Assembly: GCA_008711295.1 (NCBI GenBank)
Contig: VUYV01000614.1
Span: 62,001 to 126,000 of the forward strand
Source of the DNA: Anarhynchus alexandrinus
Lineage: Eukaryota; Chordata; Aves; Charadriiformes; Charadriidae
Reading direction: 5' to 3'
Length of the DNA: 64,000 nt
Shown here: positions 48,641-61,790 of the stretch, one piece after another
Numbering within the stretch: the stretch's first letter is position 1
Layout of the letters: each line of letters opens with the position of its first letter
The notes under the pieces: generated by a model
Database searches by the model: none
What the model saw: only the letters and a program-made list of their open reading frames with translations
What the model was told of the DNA's origin: nothing
Translations under genes and position numbers: made by a program

Positions 48641-50559
48641 AATAATAGCTTTTAATTGGAAATTAATCTGTCTTTTCTGGAAAACAAACATGTTCATCAT
48701 GTCCTCTCCAGCTGGTCCAAATCAAAGCGTAGAGAGATAGGATCAAACTGCGAAAGCATCTTAACCATTTTTAAAAACGCTATATATATTTTTTTTTTAT
48801 TTAATACTTGAGCAAAGGTGATCTGAACTTTGATATAATCGTATTTCTGGGCATTGGGTCTGTAACGTGATATTTTCATATACTGCTCTAATTTTATTTC
48901 TAATGCTTTTGGGCTAACTAAGCCTCTTATATGTACATAAATAAATAATCTGCCTCTACTTTAATTTCTAATTTGAAAAAATGTTCTTACTGAAAAGTTT
49001 CTTTTTATTCCTCCAGTTCAGCAAGACACTTAACTTCAAACTCTTGTGAATAACTCAATCTCATTGTATTTATCTTAGTGATTTTTCACATTTAGAAAAC
49101 ATGATTGAACTCAGCCTATAAACATGTTTCTTTAAAATGTCTTTTTCCCTCATCTAATCTGCTGTTGGTGTTTTCTCATTAAATCAAATGAAGCTATTTA
49201 CATGGAATTCACCTATTAATAAATTTTACAAGTAAAATCCTACATAATAGATATTCTACTTTTCTTAATTTCCTGTTTGTGCATCTCACTTGTACACCTC
49301 CAAAAAACTACATCCATAACTCTAAAAATAGCTATTTCACAATTAGATTTGATCATCTAGACCATAAATATACTATCCCAGACATATGTTGAAATTAATT
49401 CACACAGAACTCTAAAGAAACTTGAATTCCATAGATGGAGAGAGCTACCAAATATATGCAAACATGTTAAAAAACCACCAAACCCAAAAAGACACAGCTC
49501 TCTGAAAACACTTGCTTTGTTCAATGCTTTTGAATTGTTAACAGTGATATAAAATAACACTATTGAAAATACAGTAATCTGAAAAATTTGTGGCAGCTGA
49601 AGGTTTTTATTAGATGTTACTACGCTGCAGAATATGACGCCCATTCAGCTCTCGTGCTAATGCAATGGGTATGGTAATAGCATGACTCAATTCTAGACCC
49701 CAAATTGTTCATTTTAGCTTCTGTGACTTGATTATCATGGAACTAAGTGCTGTGAGTTAGAAGAGTGTGCCATGTGAATGCTGCAGCAGCACTTCCAACG
49801 AGCAATACAATCTATCGGATCTGAGAGTACGTAGCCCTGGATTCCAAAAGGTTATCTAATAAGCATGTAAGGGTAAACATTGTCTTTCCACAGTGAATGA
49901 CAGAATCGCTTTTATTGATACAGGATCCAACTACAGCATTAATGATATTTGAAGCTCCTATTGTATTGTTTTTTCCTCTCATCTTTGAAGTTGGTTTTTA
50001 TGCTGTAGTGGAAATGCTGTAGTTTTGACTGTTAGTCAAAATTCTCTTTGTTTACACCCTTCCTGCCAAGCGAAGGATTGCACGATTCAGTCAGCAAGCA
50101 CTTCACTGGGAAGCAAAACTGCTAACTAAAGCACCAGAGGAAAATAAATTACATAGAATTGTCAAAAAGAGAATTAAAAATTCAGAAACAGGTAGAAATT
50201 ATTAAAGCAGATCAAAGCGATAGCAGAATTACAGACTACAGTGATGAGTGCCACAGACCACTATGACAGATGCAAACAGGGCATATGTTTTACCTCATTT
50301 AATTGACAGATGGCAGAAAAACCAGAATGTATTCTAGTGTAGACAGAGGCATTTTTTACTTGTATTCTTTTCAGTGTGCATATACTCTAGCTAGGGATCT
50401 GGCTGCATTTGGACGTATGCTTCTTCATTCTGAAGAAAAGACCTACCCGCAGGCTTAGGAACACAAATGAATTTAGGAAGATAGAAACACGCATGATTAA
50501 ATTTCCAGAAAGGTCAAGGAGGGAACATATGATTTTAGGGGGTTTGCATTCAGCACATA

Positions 50560-50825
50560 TTCTGCTAGCCATGCCCACAACCAGTAATTCCAGTACCGCC
50601 CTTCTGCACACCACCAACAGTCTGTAATCGCCCAGCATACTGTGCTGGGGCTTGCAATAGAGGGGCTCTTCGTGGACAGCTCTCATTAGCTGGCCACCAT
50701 GCAGTGGAGCAGACTTTCCATTAGGACATAACCTCACGCGCTGGAATAGGATGAGCCTCGCACCAGACCACCCTGCACCTCAGTGGTCCATACAAGAGGC
50801 TCCGGAGCTCCTTGATAGTGTACAG
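50560..50825. other. GC-richer unexplained intronic island
   Basis: A stretch with several CpGs (CCAGTACCGCCCTTCTGCAC; CTCACGCGCTGGAATAGGAT; GCTCCGGAGCTCCTTGATAG) ends at an A-rich run at 50830. A minus-strand ORF (50387-50737) overlaps it but resembles no family I know. The GC-rich body followed by an A-rich end could be a retrocopy, though I cannot name a source. Confidence 0.25.
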
Positions 50826-53049
50826 TTAATAATAAAAAAAAAAAAGAAAAGGTGGAGAGACACTGTTGTGTTGTAACTCTTCCCCTCTCACATTTCACCC
50901 TGTTTTTAGCTCTATATTCTCCTTTTGAGGATGTGAGTCCTTCTGCTTCAGAGCCCTTTGCTTATTTTTCCTGCTTTGATAGCTGTTGGAAAGGACTGAT
51001 CCAAGTAGAAGTAGCACTGCACTCCAACATGAAGACTGGTCATTAATGGATATAATTCTAAGCATCAGACTATTTTATAAAATGTGATCATTCTGCTAAA
51101 ATATCAATACTATTGGTCTTATGGCATTAAAAGTATATAAATTCAGTTTAAGGACAAAAAACAGTAGAGTGAAAAGGTTATATATAAAAGTTTTCCATTG
51201 TATTGCAATGACAAGTAATACCAGAAGATATTTCTTCTGTTTTTGAAGTTATCATTTCTTACCATAGGAACAAATTTTGAGTCATGGGATAGCTTTTTTT
51301 GGTTGTCATTGATTGGCTGCTTTTTTACCCCAGGCTTTTGTGGATTTATAGCATCATGAGAAGAAGGAGCAGGAGAGATCCTCTGCCTGCCTTGGGATTT
51401 TGTTTAGAATCAAGTCTTGATGCAGAACTGCTCTTTGGGCACAGAACAGCTCTCCTTTGGGGGCTGCTGTAGGAAGTGTTAAGTTTATGTGTACTAAGTT
51501 ATGACCAGGATGCCTTTCCATTTCCCTTCTTGAAAAGAAGCCACTTGCAAGGTGTTGTGTGCTTATTACTCAGTCCCTTAGCAGAAAAGTAATGATGGTA
51601 TCAGAGTAAGATATGGATACCAAGAAAATGGGCAAAGACATCCAGCTTTTAGGAGGTTCACTTACCTTACAGACAAAATTAATAGTTGTGGTGTGAGAAC
51701 AGTCTTCTAAGGGCAAAATGGTTGATCTTATTTCAATGGGGCATGTGGCCATAGGAGTATGGCCAGAACATCAGATTCAAACTGTATTTTTAGCAATTCA
51801 TACTTCTCTCTCCACACACACAAAAAAGCCTTTAAATTTTGCATGCAATACAGTTAACAGTGGTTGCAATGGCTTTGCAGTTCTGGACTTAATTAAATTA
51901 ATTAAAATTAATGCAAAATACGAGTTCTTGTTTAAATCCATGTATGATGTTAGCTCAGATTTGCAGTTATTAAATAAAAGTATGTAAAGAATCTGGTCAT
52001 CAGTGTTTTCTATCAAAGAATATTCAGAAAAATGTAAAGGACTAAGGAAACTTCTTTGTATTCTTACAGATCTTACAGTGTCATAAAAAAGCGATTCCTT
52101 TTTCATCTCATAAAAGTATCATTGTGTGAAACACTTCATTTAATATAAAAACATACCAAACAAAAGTTAATGTAGTATGAACAGAACTCTTAACAGTCAA
52201 TAATATATTTATTTCTAATGTAGCCACAGTCTCAAAATGCATAACTTTTGAAAGCACACTTTATATTCTACTGAGCATTTAATAAAACCAATTTTTTTTT
52301 ATATTATTTTTAAATGCAACTGATTAACAAAAATGGCATTACTTTCAACATTTTAGGGCTGTTGTTTCAAAGCTGTTCAGTACCAGTAACTGAAGCCACA
52401 ATACCGAGAGAACTCAGATTAGGGAACTGAATAAAGTGGACAGATGCTCCATGGCGCTCTGCATTCAGTAGGCTCCATTCACACTACAGCCCTCAGAGGG
52501 CTGAGGACCATATTTCTTATTTGTAAACCACCTGGAGACACTAAGTGCTAAATTTCATTCACCATCTTCTCCCCGTAGTAAATTTACCTCCAGTCTCTTC
52601 ATTCTTCCTTCATTAGAAGACAGCACTTTTTGCAACAAGGCTCTGCAAAGCCTGGCTGACTCCCATGGCTACTGAAGGAAGACTGGAAGTGAGGAGGGAG
52701 GAGGCTGTTCTCCAGTCCAGCAATTACTCCTATGCACCTTTTCCAGCTTCTGGAAACTAAGGAGCAACAGCGGTGACTATCCAAGGCTCTTCCCTTGGTT
52801 CTCTGTCCCAGCTCCTTCCCATTCCTAGCACTTTATTTTGGGAAGAATAGCAACAGAAATTAATATTGGCAGCACTGATAAGAAGACATCCCATCTTGCC
52901 TGGAGTTCTGTGCCTGACAGGGGCAACGGGAGGCAATACTTAGAGAAAAGATCCGAGTTTGGCATTTACTTGTGGTTGATTATTTTTGCACTCCCTCAGC
53001 ATCAATTCACTGCATTAAGGATGCTAGAGCATATATTTCTGCATACTCC

Positions 53050-53170
53050 TGTTAGTGTCTGTTTATAGATCCGCTGCCCATGAATTTACTTAATTCCTTT
53101 CTGGACCTGTATATTCTATCTGCATCTGCAGCCTCCTGTGGCGAACCAGAGTAAGCTACAACTTGCTCTG
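53050..53170 (-). mobile_element. Ancient CR1/L3-type LINE fragment
   Basis: In plus-strand reading, TGCCCATGAATTTACTTAATT, CCTTTCTGGACCTGTATATT and CTGCAGCCTCCTGTGGCGAA correspond to the complement of the L3/CR1 3' region, where 'catgaatttatctaatccctttt ... gcctccacaacatcctctggcaa' is typical. It is similar to the fossil at 29040-29530 and in the same orientation. Confidence 0.55.
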
Positions 53171-55824
53171 GATAAGCAATATCTCACTTCTGCCTGTCAG
53201 GAAATTTTCCTGACCTCTATCTGGTCCTTAAAAGCAAAAGGAATGGTTTATTACGAAAGGCTAGGAACACTTTCAAACTGAAGCCAATGGCTCAGAACCT
53301 CTGAAAAACAAGACCGGTAAAAACGGCTCATTGGGGACCCTGCCTATCTTTAATGACTACATGTAACTGATCTCCTGCAAGCAATTAGGTGTTAATTTAC
53401 TGGACTGGATAGCTTTGAATGGAACTGTTTGGGTTTTTTTGTTTTTTGTTTTTTGGCTTTTTTTTAATGGAACCATTCCAGTTATCCATTAATATTACAT
53501 ATTCCGTAACAAATACCAGGGAATGTCAACAGAAATCACACTATGTCTATAATTGTTACTATTTTCAGAAAAGATTCTTTTGTTCATGTCTTCACTTCTT
53601 TGTTAATAGAACAGATTAAACCAGCACAGGTTGAATTAATTGCCCCGTTCTTGTTATTGGCAGAAGAGGCCCAAAGATAGCTTTCAAAAATGTACTACAA
53701 TTTTGGAAGCCTAAATTAATCATAGGTAGAAATGAAAGCTATTTCCCAGGGATAATATATGACGATGAAATTAAAGACAAAACTTAAAAAAAGTCAATCT
53801 GCACATGTGGAAAGACAGGTATAATTCTTCTGTTTTTGAATGTAATATATTCTTTACACGTGCATTTTGCATTAAGCTCCACTATATCATACAGTACCTT
53901 TAGCCTCACACAAGGGTAACTTGATTTTAGGTCATGGTTCATTAAAGCCTGTGCAGGAATTCTATCTGATATTGCACTGAAGAAACAGGCACTGAAAGAA
54001 TAGTTTTGTCACTGTTTGAAAAGTTCAGCATGCTAATATGGCTGTGCGCTTCACGGCTTTCACCTTGCTTCTTATTGCCATCTTTTTTCCTTACACCATC
54101 AGCAGTATCTATTCCACTCAGGTCAAATAATTTCTATGAACATTGTGAGCCATTTATCTCAGCTTTTGAAGACTTAAGATTTGGAAAAAATAAGCAAACG
54201 TGGTTTGATGTCACTCATGCATTAAGTACATCTACGTGTTCCAATTTAGGTTTCTTAAAGTCAAGTGTGTCAAAGCTGGGTAGGTTTTGTTGACCTAGTT
54301 TATTTTGTGCTGATTTTATTTTGCTTATCTTTATTATTACGTATATGCTTAGGACCGATATGAAGCTGATCAGACACTTTGCAGGTTTGCTGCCCCTGCC
54401 TCGTGTCTTGGAAGTGCCCGCCTGGACAGAACCTGCTGAGGAGTTTCACGGCAACAGCAGAAACTCCTACCTGAAGATGCTCAACAGTAAAGCAGATTCT
54501 GCTCCTGCTTGCACCCCAGGCAGATTGTGAGCAAGCTGTGTCAGTTTAAGTGATCACCCAGAAGGCTGCATTATTTGAAACTGAGAGGATAGAGCTGAGA
54601 AAAGAGTTTGGCTAGCGGGTCACATTTCCAGACTTCAGTGAAAGTACCTGTGCAGAAAGTGACTTCTTAAGAAAACTTTTTAAGATAAAATAACAATTCA
54701 TATAGAATACCTATATGTGATAGTATTGAGATTGTTTTTCTTTTAATTAATATTTTTTCAATTTTCCTTTTTTTCAGTAGTAGTATTTTCTCTCTATTGA
54801 ATTATGCAACATATACACATGAATTTAATATGACATTTTTAAGTGAAGTAAATTCTTATGTTGTTATTGTCATTTTGTTAACTGACAAATCACTTTTCTT
54901 TGCAGCCAACTGCTTAGTATTTTCAAAAGGAGATTACATCAGCAGTCATCATTCTACTAATGACTAAAAGTTTAGTCAAACCCTCATGGCAACACAAATG
55001 GGGCATTTCAGTACATGGGAAACTTAGGGCAGAAAACAGAGATTCAAAACCAAACCAACAAAAGGAAAACAATGAAAAAGAACCCTTGGCCACATCAGAA
55101 AACTAGGACTACCTTATTTATAGCTGCTTGTTAGTTTAATGGAAATATGACCTCAAACTTTTAGTTTGTTATTTATGATAACTCTCATTCTGTAGGTACT
55201 TGTGTCTGGTTTAGTTCTTTTTTCACGGTGCTAGTATCCAATAAATATGTTTTCTTTTTTCTTTTCCTGTGACTAGCCTGGAGCATTCGTTTTCTTTATA
55301 AGCTCACTGAGGCAGTTGGTGTATCTGACAGTACTATTTATTTGCAAAAGCTGTGTAAACTGTGTGAAAATTTAAGACTTAAAGTCTGCTCAGAAACAGA
55401 ACACTGAAATATGTAATTGCTCAGCCTGCTTCTTAATATAACAATTCATATGATTTGATGTCTAAATTCATGGCCAAGGCATTTTAAAGCAAAAATACTT
55501 AGAAAGAGATTTTTTTTCCTTTTTAAGATATTCAGAATTATGTCATACTTCAAGAGTAATCTATAAATGAAAAATATTAAGATTTTACTAGGAAATTAAG
55601 ATAAATATTGGAAAATACTTGTAAAAACCATTCAAAATACTGCTGGTAATTTTATCTTGAAATATTCAAATGAACATTTTCAATTAATTTTGTCCCAAAT
55701 CTCAATAAAGTTAATAAAACACACTTTATTCACTCTATTCACTGTTTTCTTAAGAGCACCTAGGAATTAATTGTTGTCCTTTTCCTCCACAGCCATAAAG
55801 TAGTGCATTTTGCAGTGGAGGAAA

Positions 55825-55866
55825 GGATAACCATCTCCGTAACCAGGATAACCATCTCCATAACCC
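55825..55866. repeat. 21-bp tandem duplication
   Basis: GGATAACCATCTCCGTAACCA at 55825-55845 is repeated at 55846-55866 with two substitutions. It is a local duplication of two units only. Confidence 0.9.
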
Positions 55867-56484
55867 AAACTAGAACTTCCATGACCTTCAGTATCAGGAA
55901 CTAGAATCAGATGTTCAGATGCCGAGCCAGGAGCCCTGGCTCTCCCACATATCCAGAAAGGGAAAAGTCCTGCGATGGGTCCTCACCATGCTTCTTAGGC
56001 TTCAATTATGTTTCGGTACATAAAGGCCAGCCTAACTGAGAAGAGCCTAAATTTTCTTATCTATGTCCAGTAGAAGGAAACCTATTCAAGTGCTCGAGAA
56101 ACAAAATTAGTGCCTGCTTGCTGGCAATCATGCCTCACGCTGATGGCCACTGCGGTGCTCTTCAGTATATCAAAGTGTTCTCATGTGCCCATCTATTTGC
56201 GTGCTTATTTTTCAGAGAACATATTTTGTATATGTAAATATCAATTTCAAAATATAAAGCAGCATATACAGAATGTTAGCCTAGACACCAGACATTTGGT
56301 TAAAGCATCTTTCCAGTAAGACAACAGGAGTACTCATAGTTATTGAGTAGTAGTCTGTATTTTCGGTCTAGTATCACAACTGCTTCCTAAAATTTCATTG
56401 CCTGGATCCACAAAAATGTAGGCAAAGATGAATTTTCTTTCAGGATTAGCAACCTATAAAAAAGAGGAGGAAGAACTGTCATAT

Positions 56485-56540
56485 TGTCCAATGGCATCTT
56501 ATGAAAAAGCTGTCTGACAGCTTTATTGTGCCATTGGACA
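56485..56540. repeat. 56-nt imperfect palindrome / hairpin
   Basis: Outer arms TGTCCAATGGCA (56485-56496) and TGCCATTGGACA (56529-56540) are exact 12-bp complements. Inner arms AAAGCTGTC (56506-56514) and GACAGCTTT (56516-56524) are exact 9-bp complements around one central T. The two stems are separated by a 9 versus 4 nt internal loop. Both strands can form the fold. It is in intron sequence with no recognised repeat around it. The arms are short for a microRNA precursor. Confidence 0.9.
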
Positions 56541-57123
56541 GATTTGCTTTTCACCCCAGCTCGTGAAAAGCTAGTACAGTACAAATGATTTTTCCCCTTG
56601 TCAAGACTCATATTCCAAGCTGCAGCACTACTAACCAAGCCTGACTTGTTATTTTTCTTGGAATCAAGTCTCAGTGGTGAGATTTAGCTGGGGAAAGCAG
56701 CTGTCAGATGTCCTTGTATGCTACTATTTGCTGGGTTTTGAAGTGAATTCATTATAAAATCACCACAGTCCCTACTATCCTTAACAACATAGTGTGCCAG
56801 ACTTGCTGGTGTTGCAATTAATTGTGTACTATAAATTCACTGGATCATTTAAGGCCAAAGAACAGTGTCTTTGCTTAAAGTAATGCTAAGGGGAAAAAGA
56901 AAAGTAAGTACTTTTAAGCAATAAAACGTCATTCAAGGGGTAAAAACAACATTTACATACATAAGTACACTATAAAAAGAGTTCACTACAATTTAACTAT
57001 GTGTGCTGAAACAATGGCCTTATGGTGTTTGTTCTGGCAGGAGGACATACAGGATGTCTAAATCACAGTTAGAAAGTGTAATTGCAGTATGAATTGGCTT
57101 TTCACATGTAGCACTGCCCCAGG

Positions 57124-57567
57124 AATCATAGAATCATAGAATCATAGAATGGTTTAGGTTGGAAAGGACCTTGAAGATCATCGAGTTCCAACCCCCCTGC
57201 CATAGGCAGGGACACCTCCCACTAGACCAGGTTGCCCAAGGCCACGTCCAGCCTGGCCTTGAACACCTCCAGGGATGGGGACTCAACAACCTCTCTGGGC
57301 AACCTGTTCCAGTGCCTCACCACCCTCAAAGTGAAAAACTTCTTCCTAATGTTCAATCTAAACCTGCCCTCTTCCAGTTTGAAGCCATTCCCCCTTGTCC
57401 TGTCACTACATGCCCTAGTAAAAAGTCCTTCCCCAGCTCTCCTGTAGGCCCCCTTTAGGTACTGAAAGGCCGCAATAAGATCTCCCCGGAGCCTTCTCTT
57501 CTCCAGGCTGAACAGCCCCAACTCCTTCAGCCTCTCCTCATAGGAGAGGTGCTCCAGCCCTCGGACT
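57124..57567 (-). mobile_element. CR1 LINE with triple 8-bp terminal repeat
   Basis: This is a 444-bp CR1 in minus orientation. The 3' end at the left has three copies of the AATCATAG 8-mer and then AATGGTTTAGGTTGGAAAGG. ACCTCCCACTAGACCAGGTT marks the same subfamily as the long copy at 33.6 kb. A 99-codon frame at 57222-57521 is open and includes [20 protein letters not shown] and [18 protein letters not shown]. The element is strongly 5'-truncated and the low divergence suggests it is relatively young. Confidence 0.96.
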
Positions 57568-57610
57568 GGAGTAACTATTGTTACTACTCAATAACTCCAG
57601 CCCTCGGACT
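57552..57610. repeat. Direct repeat at the 5' break of the CR1
   Basis: CTCCAGCCCTCGGACT occurs at 57552-57567 and again at 57595-57610, separated by 27 bp that include GTTACTACTCAATA. The first copy contains the CR1 end sequence (CTCCAGCCCTC), so part of the element seems to have been copied into the junction. Confidence 0.85.
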
Positions 57611-58884
57611 CGAAGCTCAGGTGCCGGCAACAGCAAAGCTGGGAAAGTCTTGATATGAGCTGACAACTCACCCTGAAGTTTCTCCAGCCAGGCCATGATA
57701 AAATGCAAATTTCCATGTCATGTTCTTGCAAAGAACGTGCAAACAATAAATCAAAGGATTCCATGATTTTGCTAAAGGCGGGAATGTCTTTTTGTGACCC
57801 ATTGACAAAGTTATCTCTACCCAAGCTGGATGGAGAGGTAAACAGCGCACACACATACACGTACCCGTTACAAGTGACACTTTGCAGGTTAATGCAGCTA
57901 AAGATCCTGAATTATTTAACTTCTTAAGAAGGACATTTAAAAGCCCAGAAACTTGCTGATGCTATTTCAACAGTAAGGGGATGTATTTTGAAGTTTTCTA
58001 TAGCAAAAGCCTCACCTTACAGCAGAGATCCATTGGAAATATTTCAGAAATGGTGGTTATTAGCACAACAATGATTACTCCTTTAGCAGTATGATTTATA
58101 GGGGAGTGTAAAATCAAACTCAAATTATTATACCAGACTGAGTGCAAAGACAGGGTCATTAAAGCTGGCATTCAATACATTATGTGGAAACACAGCAAAT
58201 GCAAAACCAAGTTCTGTAAAAAGTTCAGTCAATGATACTGGTATTACAGAATCACATGCTGTGATCACATTTTTAGATTAATTCCCTTGTTGTTAATATA
58301 TAATGAAGACAATCAAAACATTCCTTAAATACATTTAAAATATCTGAACAATTATTGGGATCTTGCTTTGCGCACCCACATAAGAGTACCTTTAACCTAT
58401 ACGGAGAAGAAAACAGATAACATACTCATGTGTACCTATATGATTCAGCATAGAGTATCTTGCTGGTCCATTTTATCTGATTTGCAGTAATATCAGCCTA
58501 CATGGAACTAAATATGACAACTCCTTAAGAGTTGATGCCATTATTTTGCTAACAAATGAACTAAAACTAACAAGATCCCGAGGTAAATTAAGCTAAACCC
58601 TGAGTGAGCAGAACTGGTGAAAGCTTTTTCTGCAAGCGGTCTTTCTTCAGAGGTCCCATACCTCTCGCAAACATTTCTCCTTTCAAACTGTTGCTCCCTG
58701 CCACCAAGCACAACTCAGCAGTAGTTTAAGTTGAAAGAAAAAAAGGCATTACAAGAGCCAGAAGGACTTCAGGCTTCTCTCCGCCCATGAGAACCTAATA
58801 CCTGGCACTTCATATGGAACATGGACCGTGGCACAATTGGAAATTGGTTTCGGGGAGCACAAGGGTTTTCTTTTGTTGATGAGA

Positions 58885-58912
58885 GTGCTGCAGCAGCTGC
58901 TGCTGCTGTTGA
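58885..58912. repeat. Short CAG/CTG-type repeat
   Basis: GAGTGCTGCAGCAGCTGCTG followed by CTGCTGTTG is a short interrupted trinucleotide tract in intron sequence. Confidence 0.8.
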
Positions 58913-60559
58913 TTTTCTCTCCCCACTGACCCTTGAGAAGCCTCAAAACAATCAGCTTTATTTCTTCCTTTCCATTGTGCCTCCGCTGCTGTATTGAGAA
59001 CCATGAATTCTTGATAATAACACTGATATTCCTATGGCAGATCACGCTGTCTCAGAAAATGTGTCTCTTTTTTTTTTTTAAATTACACATTGTACATGCA
59101 CAGTTTTGAAGCCACAACTAGCACTAACATATGAATACAGACATTAGCCTGTTTGTATGGTAGCTGCACTGCTCCCAAACCGCCCACCATTCCAAATCTG
59201 GAAGGTATCCGATCCTTTGGAAATAAAAATGACACAAAACATGTATTACTATGACTTGTAATGTGCTGTGTTCCATACAATAGCAATGGATTTCAAATGA
59301 GGGAAAAATGACCAGATGAGCCTCAGCACTGAGGCTTACAACAGGCTGACTATCGAGCATATTCAAATTGAAATAAAGGAAGCTACACTGCACAAACCCC
59401 CATCATTTTGGGACCAATAAAGATTAAAGCTGGAGGTCCAAAACCAGGCCATCTGTTAAGCAAGGGCTATTTGAGACAGAAATGGGACGTGTAAAAGTAT
59501 ACACTACCAAACAAGTCCTCCTGTCAGAATGCATTTTCATCCTTTTCAAGTTTCTACAGTGCAAACCCTTTAATTTCCCAAGGCTTTTGTTTTTTGAGAT
59601 TAACCTGTAAATCATTACAGACTGCTATAACCTCTTATTAAAAATCAGAAAAATGTATGAATAACCCTTTAAAGGGTACACTTAGTACACTCAGATTTTA
59701 GAATTTGTGTTAGACATCAATAACGATGATGTTGCTACAGAGAAGTCTAAACAAGTACAAATTTCAGTGTGAAAGGGGACAAGCAGGAAAGGGGTAATTG
59801 AATTCAGATGTGTGATGTGTTATCGCCAGCTTAATCTGGAGAAAACTGTCTTTGTATTCAATGTTGGGATACGAAACGAAAATAATTGGAGCACTTTTTA
59901 GCTGATCATTTATCAGACTTGATGATGGGGTTGTGTTTTGCTATTTAGATGATTTCTCTTCTAGGTCAGGTTCGGTGTCATGGCTACTGTAAGAACCATG
60001 TCTCTATTGATTTCTGGGAAACAGACACACATATTGATCAGGACTGACAACTGGAAAGGTTAGGTGATGTGTTTTACATTGTCAAGCTACCACCTCCTAC
60101 AGTCTGAGCTCAGGGCACTTTTTTTCCTTGCTGAAGCTTGTTTCATCAGTCCATTCAAGCATATTAATTCTCAGACGTGGGTTTCAGATTTCTCTATGGG
60201 AAAATAGAAATTGGCTAATGACGCACTTTATTGAAGACCTAATAAGATATTATGATAATCTCTTATTCAATGAGTTGAAATGGCATTTTTTAACTATCAT
60301 TATATACTCACAGGGCAGAGGAATTACGCTGATAAAGTGTATGGAGTCCTAGTTGCAGTATGAACAGTAGAAACAGAACTCCAATTTCACTGGCTGCTGC
60401 AAAGCTTGATTTTAAAATCCTACATTACTGCTCTGGTACGAATAATGACTTCTCCTGTTTTGTGTGATAGAGTTTAAGTCCCACACTCCAGATAGAGAAT
60501 GACATATTGGTGAAGATAACATCAACCATTTTTCCCTTGGTCAATTATTTGGACTCTTT

Positions 60560-60975
60560 TTGCTCTAGCATGCAGCCTTCTTTTGCCAGGACCAGGAGTT
60601 TACCTTCCTGCCTGCAAGGTCAGCTTGCTCAGACAGCTCTTTGAGAAGCCTCAGCTGACTCTGAAGCTTCTCCAGAAAAAGCTGGAGGGAGCTTCAGCAG
60701 ACACACCCCCTCAAACAGCTTTGCCAGGAAGCCTTACTGGAGGCTACCTCCTTTCCTTGGGAGCTCCTTTGAGGATGATGCTCTCCAGCATGTTCCCACC
60801 TGAGTGACATTGCGGCTGCATTGCAGCCACGCATCCCTCGGATTTGGAGCCAGGCCCAATGGACTGCTTTCCTGGCCTGACCTTGGATGTGTCTTGTCAC
60901 CACGGACTTGCCTGATGATTGCTGGTCTTTGTCTGAACCTGGGAATTGTCTCTGAACCTGATCCTGACCATGACT
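60560..60975. other. GC-rich island of unknown nature
   Basis: Over 400 bp are much richer in G+C than their surroundings. Features include repeated CTGACC/CTGAACC motifs (CCTGGCCTGACCTTGGATGT; TCTGAACCTGATCCTGACCA) and a TGCGGCTGCATTGCAGCCACG inverted repeat. Open frames exist on both strands (plus 60583-60807 and 60804-61094, minus 60694-61041) with no recognised domain. The motif-rich texture recalls some LTRs or LINE 5' regions, but I cannot name a family. Confidence 0.3.
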
Positions 60976-61775
60976 TGATATGGAAATGCCTTCTTCAAAT
61001 ACCAATACTAATGAGAACAAACTGGATGACCCTTGATTCACACATTATGGAAGGAATTTACATTGGGAGAAGTGTTTTGAATGTTTTGAACTAGGTGCAG
61101 CAAATACATTTTCTGCAATTAATGAATGTCTCTTATGCACAAAGTCCATCATCTGGGCATACTCTTGTACTTAGTATTTTTACATTGTCCACTACATCAA
61201 CTATATCTTTTCTTAATCTACCTTACAAGATAACTGTGGTCAGTTCTCTTTAGGGCTACTGTTATCATCTGAAAAATAAGTATCCATGTGTTTACTGAAA
61301 ACATATCTCAACAAACACAGCATTTTAATGCATTTTCTAATTTAGCTGAGAAAAAAAGAATAAAAGATTAAGTGAAGTTTTAATTAAGAGATCATACAAT
61401 GCAAAACTGATATGGGAGTTCACTAAATGGATATAAAATCAATAGATGAATCTCAAAATAGAATTATAAACAGAAAACCATCATTGATCAAGCTGTAAAC
61501 AATATGAAGTAAGAAAAAATGTCAAATATCACAGAGGAGAAATTACTGATAAAGACAGACCAAGATGGACCACTTCATAAGCTCAGCATTAAGCAAACCA
61601 TGTGGACAAACAAAAGGTTTGGAAACAAAGAATTCAAACCATACTCTTAAGGTGGGGACAGCAGGCCTGTCCATGAAAGCAACAATTCTTAACAGGGTTT
61701 TAACACAAACTCCTCTGTGGGATTGAAAGAGTATAAAACCCCCACAGATTATTCACAGATAATCTCTTCTTTGTT

Positions 61776-61790
61776 AAAAAAAAAAAAAAA
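61776..61790 (+). repeat. Poly(A) tract, 15 bp
   Basis: A run of 15 A with no recognised retrocopy immediately upstream. Confidence 0.9.

Noticed and set aside
55860..56090. Possible further amniote SINE
   Set aside because: A GAGCCCTGGCTCTCCCACAT stretch recalls SINE B-box complements, but the remaining order of landmarks does not hold.
57159..57458. Plus-strand ORFs across the CR1 at 57.1 kb and similar antisense ORFs at 21.3, 35.2, 38.7, 39.0, 46.2 and 46.7 kb
   Set aside because: They are antisense readings of CR1 sequence and recur with each copy; they are not genes.
60694..61041. 115-codon minus-strand ORF in the GC-rich island
   Set aside because: Open frames are expected in GC-richer sequence with few stop codons. 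No domain recognised, so the island is noted but not called a gene.
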